Origin: Lunularia cruciata
Taxonomy: Eukaryota; Streptophyta; Marchantiopsida; Lunulariales; Lunulariaceae
NCBI GenBank assembly: GCA_948567375.1
Contig: OX419758.1
Coordinates: 60,269,001 to 60,333,000 of the forward strand
DNA: 64,000 nucleotides
Reading direction: 5' to 3'
Part shown: positions 58,950-64,000 of the stretch, piece by piece
Layout of the letters: each line of letters starts with the position of its first letter
Numbering within the stretch: the first letter of the stretch is position 1
Position numbers and translations under genes: made by a program
The notes under the pieces: model-generated
What the model was told of the DNA's origin: nothing
The model's input: only the letters and a program-made list of their open reading frames with translations
Database searches by the model: none

Positions 58950-59399
58950 CTGAACACCATAGAAAGGAATTACTCCACTCAAGATTGAAAACAACTAGCA
59001 ATGATGTATGTTACCAAGGTATGGATGCATTATCTCTTGGGGAAACAAATGATCAAGTGAACCAATCACAAACCTTTGTTGTAGATATTATATTTGGAAC
59101 ACATGAAGAGCCAACATCACCAATGGGAGGAACAACTACACTTTTTGACATCAAGCTTAAGTATAAGGCAAAAAATTGCATGTCACCCTCGATGCCCTAT
59201 CACAACAATCAGATTTGAAGACTCTTCTTGAATCTCTCATTGTAGCAGCAAGTATGATAGTGTCAATCGACTCAAAGGTCCAAATTGAATCTAGAACCCC
59301 TTCATAGCAAGATTCCTTTTTTCATTTAGTACAAGGTCATCTTGTAGCACTCGACAAAGAGTGCAAGATCTTTTCACTAAAAGATGGACGTCTATGTTG

Positions 59400-60080
59400 C
59401 AAAACCACATCTATGTTCCAACTTTAGGTGATCTATGCTTGGCACAACTTCAAGAGGCGCATGACTTACAATTGTAAGACGCATGGGAGTAGACAAGACC
59501 TTGAGTACTCTACAAGGACAATGGTGGTGGTCACACATGGCACGTGAAGTTCAAGACTTTGTTTGATCTTGTGAGAGTTGCCAATGCAATAAAGCTAGCA
59601 ACCAAAACCAAGTGGACTACTCCAACCACTTCCCATCCCATCTACTCAATGGCAACATGCGACCTTAGATCTTATCACACCATTGCCAAGGACAAAGTAA
59701 GGTCATATAATAATCGTGGTGTTTGTTGATAAGTTTAGTAAGCAAATCCATTTGGCATCAACCTTTGATATAGTGGATGCTCCAACATTGGCTTAGATCT
59801 ACTTCTATAATGTCTTCAAGCATCATAAGATGCTTCATCTACTCATATTCAACTATGATCCTTGATTCACCAAAAAAATTTGGCAAGCATTTTTCAAGCT
59901 ACTTGCCACTAAGCTAGCTTTGTCCATGACTTATCATCTTTAAATTAATAGGCAAATCAAACATGAAAATTGCATCTTGGAAGATATACTTCATGCCTTT
60001 GTCAATTTTTACCATACCAACTAGGATGAATGCCTTGTGGTTGTCGAGTTTACCTTTAATAACTCCAATTATACAAGCAA
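59400..60080 (+). pseudogene. Element D integrase remnant
   Basis: Across several frames: TPLPRTK-GHIIIVVFVDKFSK (core with start of D-D-E), FNYDP-FTKKIWQAFF, LALSMTYH and DECLVVVEFTFNNS. The order is right; stops are many. Confidence 0.75.
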
Positions 60081-60524
60081 AGGATTCTCTCTCTTCTTCC
60101 TTAATTTTGGCTAAGACCCACTTATTCCAGATTTTTCTTTTTCTCTCCTCATCTCATCCTTGTACTTCCACCTTCTGGTCCACGATAGCTCACTCCCTAT
60201 AACAAGCCAAATCTCATATTCTTGTTGCTCAAAATTATAAAAAAGCAATACATGTATCAACATCATGGTGATCTTACCTTTCAACTAAATAAGAAGGTCA
60301 TGCTTTCTTTTAATAACCTACCCTTCCCACTTGGCACCCAATTTTTTATACTTACTCTTAATTAGATAGGTCCATTTGATGTCATCCAAATCATTTTTCT
60401 TGTTGCTTATCAACTTGCCTTGCCTAGTCATATGCAAATCCAACCTATCTTTCATGTTCAAAGTTGAAACCCTTTGTTTTTTCACCTTCCTTTTCCACTT
60501 GTGTCCAACCCCTTCCTCGTCCCA

Positions 60525-60730
60525 TCCCTATCAATGATCATGAAGAATATGAAGTTTATTATCTCCTTGTACGTTGCAACATTCAACATGGCCACCAACA
60601 ACACAATGAGTCCTTTGGAAAGAGAATCTTTTTTATGATGCCACATGGGAGCGTCTTTGTGTAATGCATCTCCACAGTGCACAAATGGCCATCCAAGAGT
60701 TTGAAGCTTCCATGGTGACAAGAATATCAC
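60525..60730 (+). pseudogene. Chromodomain of element D
   Basis: PINDHEEYEVYYLLV, then after a frameshift YDATWERLCVMHLHSAQMAI and QEFEAS. EEYEVE...ILVxR...ATWE...A...EFE is the plant chromovirus chromodomain, which directs integration to methylated-histone chromatin. Its last part is duplicated downstream within the 3' LTR (60,808-60,870). Confidence 0.7.
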
Positions 60731-61277
60731 CAACTAGCAATGGATGAATATATAATAATATGGAGTTTATAGACAAATTAGTTGAGACTAACAAAGTAAC
60801 AAATAGGCCAAATGGCCATCCAAGAGTTTGAAGCTTCCATGGTGACAAGAATTTCACCAACTAGCAATGTGTGAATACAAGAAGCTTCCTGACTAGCTTA
60901 GCTTGCACACAATGTAAGTGGCTTCTAGAAGGAAACTTCTTGACTAGTTTAGTTTGCATACCAAGTAGATAGTTTCTAGAAGGAAACTTTAGCTTGCATA
61001 CTAAGTAAGCGGTTTCTAGAAGGAAACTTCTTGAGAAGCTTTTGGGTTAGCTTAGCTTTCAAGTTATTTTAGCTTGCACTCTAAGAATGTAAATTTTATG
61101 AAGCTTCTCAAAAAGCTTCCTAAGCCTTATATATTCCTTATAAATATCAAAGCTCAAGCTCATGCTAGACACTTGGGGTTTACCTCATTCAAGAGTCCCA
61201 ATGTGATTTTTCACTCTCACCAAAGCCCAAGCTCATGCTAGACATCTGGAATTTACCTCATTCCTTGGTCTTTTACA

Positions 61278-61514
61278 AACTAGAAGCAAGCTAGCTTGTT
61301 TGCATGAGGCTAGCCAATTTAGATGGGTTTTTGGTAGTTGCTTGGCATAATCTACCCACCCTTCTAGATTATGCATAGTATGGCTTGAACCCTAGATTTT
61401 TCCTTCCTAGACTGGTGCCTTAATCAACTGGTCCACCTTCACTTGTTGTCCAAGTGATTGGTCAATTGATATCTACACACATGTAGCTTTGGGAGAGGCA
61501 GTTTGATCCCATCC
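61278..61514. other. Spacer between two Gypsy elements
   Basis: No feature recognised; tRNA-gene-like or coding content absent. Confidence 0.3.
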
Positions 61515-62100
61515 TAAAATATAAGTAGCTAGACAGATTATTTGGAGGTGAAAAGTGGCTTGGTAACATCTAGAAAGATGTGTACAATGGGCTAAGAAGA
61601 TCAGACAGAGGTATCACCAAAAGAGTACTTCTACTAATAGAGCAGAAGCCAAAAATATCCTAAAAACTTTAGAGCTAATTTTGGAGGCCTAAAAAATTAA
61701 TTAGACCTCAAAAATAGAAAGATTCAAATCCTCTTAGTGGAAAAGGGGCTTCTATTCTTCCCTTTATGATTTTTCTCATCAAGAGCTTTCCAAGAGTACC
61801 TCACCCACATGATTCTAAGCTCCTTATAGGAAAATTCCCTAAAGATTCTCTTTGGTCAAACCCAATTGACAAACTAGATAGAACAAGGATTGACATGTCA
61901 CGCATCCAAACAACTAATCTAAGGATGGAGCTTGCTGATAGTTCACCAATCCATGTATCTAATCCAAGGGTGGAGCTTCCTTTGAAGAGATCCTCTTTGC
62001 TATATAAAAAAGAGAAGGTGCTATTCTAGGGCATTGGAGTATTGAGTGTGAAACTTGCATTTTCTCTCATGTAGAGTTCTCTTGTCCTCAGAATATTACA
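61515..62100 (+). repeat. LTR, family B (5' LTR)
   Basis: Same family as the solo LTR at 10,277-11,016. It contains a TATA box (gctatataaaa at about 62,000) and ends gaatattaca. The primer site atggtatcaaagtggg follows at 62,101. Confidence 0.8.
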
Positions 62101-63779
62101 ATGGTATCAAAGTGGGTGTTTTAATCAAAGAGAGTGGATCACCCCTCTTGGAAGAACACGAGCTATTGAAACTAAGTAATTTGAGAGGAGAAAACATAAT
62201 GCAATTACTAAACTTGGGAAGTGTTTTAGAGAGCGGATGGGATGGAGGCATTGAGAGCACAATTTCCTACACCTAGCTTCCCATTCTTGAATCCGTTCCA
62301 CATCAAAATTATGTACATCCAGCATGAGAAAATAAGATTAATTCTTGTTTATCACTTTGGAGCAAAATTCATGGATAGAGTGGTGAACTCACCAAACCCG
62401 GTGATTCTACCTATGGTGGTATACAATAGAGAGTGGGATTTGACAATCTACATTCTATTATGATGTTATGGATCTGAATGTATCAAATCCTCACCCTTTT
62501 AACATGCAAGTAGAAATCTGTTACGTAGTTAGACCAAAAGTGATGTTTAGGAATTTTGTAGTTTGCAATTTTGGTGAGGAATATTATCAATCAGTGATAG
62601 CCTCTGAGGTCCTAATGGCAGTCCCCATAGTTTGTGCTCCCTCTAGAGTGATCATTCTGACCCTCTATTGAAGTAGGAAGCAGCAATTGAACATTGACCA
62701 TGTGTAGGAATCATGGATTTGTAATTGTCGAAGTTGATGTAAGGAATGTAGGGGATGTAGAACGAGTTTCAGGGAATCAAGATGACCATGGAGGAACTGT
62801 AAAATCAAATTTTTATTGTCAAGAACAATCAAGTAATGCAAGAAGGAGAGTTTTCTCAACAATCAACACCAACAATTGAAGTACTTGGAGAGTTATGCAT
62901 GTTGATGACATTGGTTCCAATCAACAACCAAGCCACATTGTTACTACAAAAAAGATGTGCAACATCAAGCCTTTCAAGAGACAACATTCCATGGGAGTAG
63001 TGGAAAATTGGATTTCAAGAATGAATCAATACCTTTGATTGTTCACAATAGAGATCATTGATCATTCTGTAGGTGTCTTTGCATGTAGGTACTTGATCAA
63101 TAAGGCACTCACATGGTATGACACTTGGGAAAAATCATTGCTGGTATGAGGAAGAGAGGTCACTTGAACAGCCATGCAAGAAGGGATGCTTAAGAATTTC
63201 CAATTTGTGGATTATGTGAAAATGCCCCAAACCAGACTCTGGAGGTTGAAGCAAAAGAGTAGCATACAAGAGTACGTGGAGGTATTTTTGGATCTATAGG
63301 TTACGATAACCAATATGAGTCCAACCGCAATTCTTGATAATTTCTAGAGAGGATTAAAAGAGCAGAGTCACCAAGAGGTAATGGTGTAAAATCCTTGTAT
63401 GGTTTTTGAAGCCATTGCTTATGCTCAAGTGAACTTTGAACCCATGGAGAGACAAATTCAAGAGGAGGATATGGAAACCACATCCAAAAACAAATATTGC
63501 CAAGAAATGTACCCCGCTGCCTTATTGGCTTGGTGAAGAAGAGTAAAAGTGGGGGAAGGAAGAGGACAAGTGTGCAAAGATCAAGGAAGATAAACACATA
63601 ATTACTTTTTGTAAATGGAAAATTGTAGATGGCAATCCGGTGAGAGTGTTGATAGACCATGGGGCAACAAAGAATTTCTTGTCTCGCTTTATTGCAATAA
63701 GGTTGGGATGGAACTAGAGAAGGATGAGGAGGACGAAGTAGAGTTACTTTATGGTCAGACAAAGAGGATTGAGTCATTA
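62101..63779 (+). pseudogene. Family B element: primer site, gag and protease
   Basis: After the primer site, gag includes LTWYDTWEKSLL, MLKNFQFVDYVKMPQTRLW and SSIQEYVEVFLDL, a Retrotrans_gag-type block near 63,110-63,300. At about 63,645-63,705 VLIDHGATKNFLSRF is a retropepsin site, with D-H-G for the usual D-S-G. The element is cut at about 63,780 by an inverted LTR of its own family. Confidence 0.8.
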
Positions 63780-64000
63780 CTATAATGTTCCAAGGATAGC
63801 AAAGAAACATAGAGGCAAAAACACAAGTTCACACTCAAATCCCTGATGCCCTAAAGGAGCATCTTCTCTTTATTATATAGCCAAAGAAGATCTCTTCCAA
63901 GGAATCTCCACCATAGGATTAGGTACATGGATAGTGACATGTCGGCAAGCTCCAACCTTAGATTATTTGCTTGGATGGGTGACATGTTGATCTTGGTCCT
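63780..64000 (-). repeat. LTR, family B, inverted, runs off the window
   Basis: Reverse complement of the LTR 3' half at 61.7-62.1 kb: ataatgttccaaggatag, ctttattatatag (TATA), gaatctccaccataggatta. It continues beyond the right edge. Confidence 0.8.

Larger units (their letters stand above)
55707..61277 (+). mobile_element. Ty3/Gypsy chromovirus element D with both LTRs
   Basis: LTRs 55,707-56,144 and about 60,735-61,277 share the start (gagtttat, ttagttgagact, aagtaacaaataggcc) and the end (aaatatcaaagctcaagc, ttggt-ttttaca). Between them lie gag, protease, RT, RNase H, integrase and chromodomain in Gypsy order. All domains are broken, so the element is inactive. Confidence 0.9.

Noticed and set aside
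63301-63810. 169-codon minus-strand frame
   Set aside because: Lies opposite to the gag-protease region of the family B element, which explains the open frame.

Overview
This looks like a stretch of a large, repeat-rich plant nuclear genome, most likely a gymnosperm and probably a conifer. Three things support that: a plastid carotenoid gene split by seven GT-AG introns, dense and heavily decayed Ty3/Gypsy and Ty1/Copia elements, and reverse transcriptases of the Penelope type, which are rare in land plants and known chiefly from conifers. Nothing bacterial is present. The species call is inference.

Layout. 1-1.25 kb: a 5'-truncated non-LTR retrotransposon fragment beside a frameshifted, multi-exon ribosomal protein L1 remnant (minus strand). 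1.5-3.5 kb: a collapsed Copia element. 3.5-16.9 kb: a Gypsy element (plus) with LTRs, reverse transcriptase, RNase H, integrase and a C-terminal PHD finger, carrying at least three later insertions. 17-18.7 kb: two Copia fragments in inverted orientation. 18.7-25.3 kb: a Penelope-like element (minus) between direct terminal repeats. 25.4-29.6 kb: Copia remnants (minus). 30-31.85 kb: head-to-tail array of Penelope terminal repeats. 31.86-34.67 kb: a Copia LTR that holds a non-LTR element, which itself holds a solo LTR. 34.7-40.3 kb: higher-complexity DNA with an unidentified 3' gene portion, a decayed gene, a fold-back element, a tRNA-like sequence and an LSU-rRNA-like 26-mer. 43.7-48.4 kb: copies of the non-LTR 3' tail and a second Penelope element (plus). 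49.2-53.15 kb: a complete lycopene beta-cyclase gene (minus). 54.6-64 kb: Gypsy elements, including a chromodomain-bearing one with both LTRs.

The only gene that looks intact is lycopene beta-cyclase: eight exons join in frame to 561 codons and all splice sites are GT-AG. Everything else is mobile DNA in various states of decay or a gene fragment. Several insertions can be dated relative to one another because uninterrupted relatives of the target lie elsewhere in the window. The Penelope family is the most unusual component: two degraded reverse transcriptase copies plus at least eight terminal-repeat copies, one of them inside an intron of the cyclase gene.
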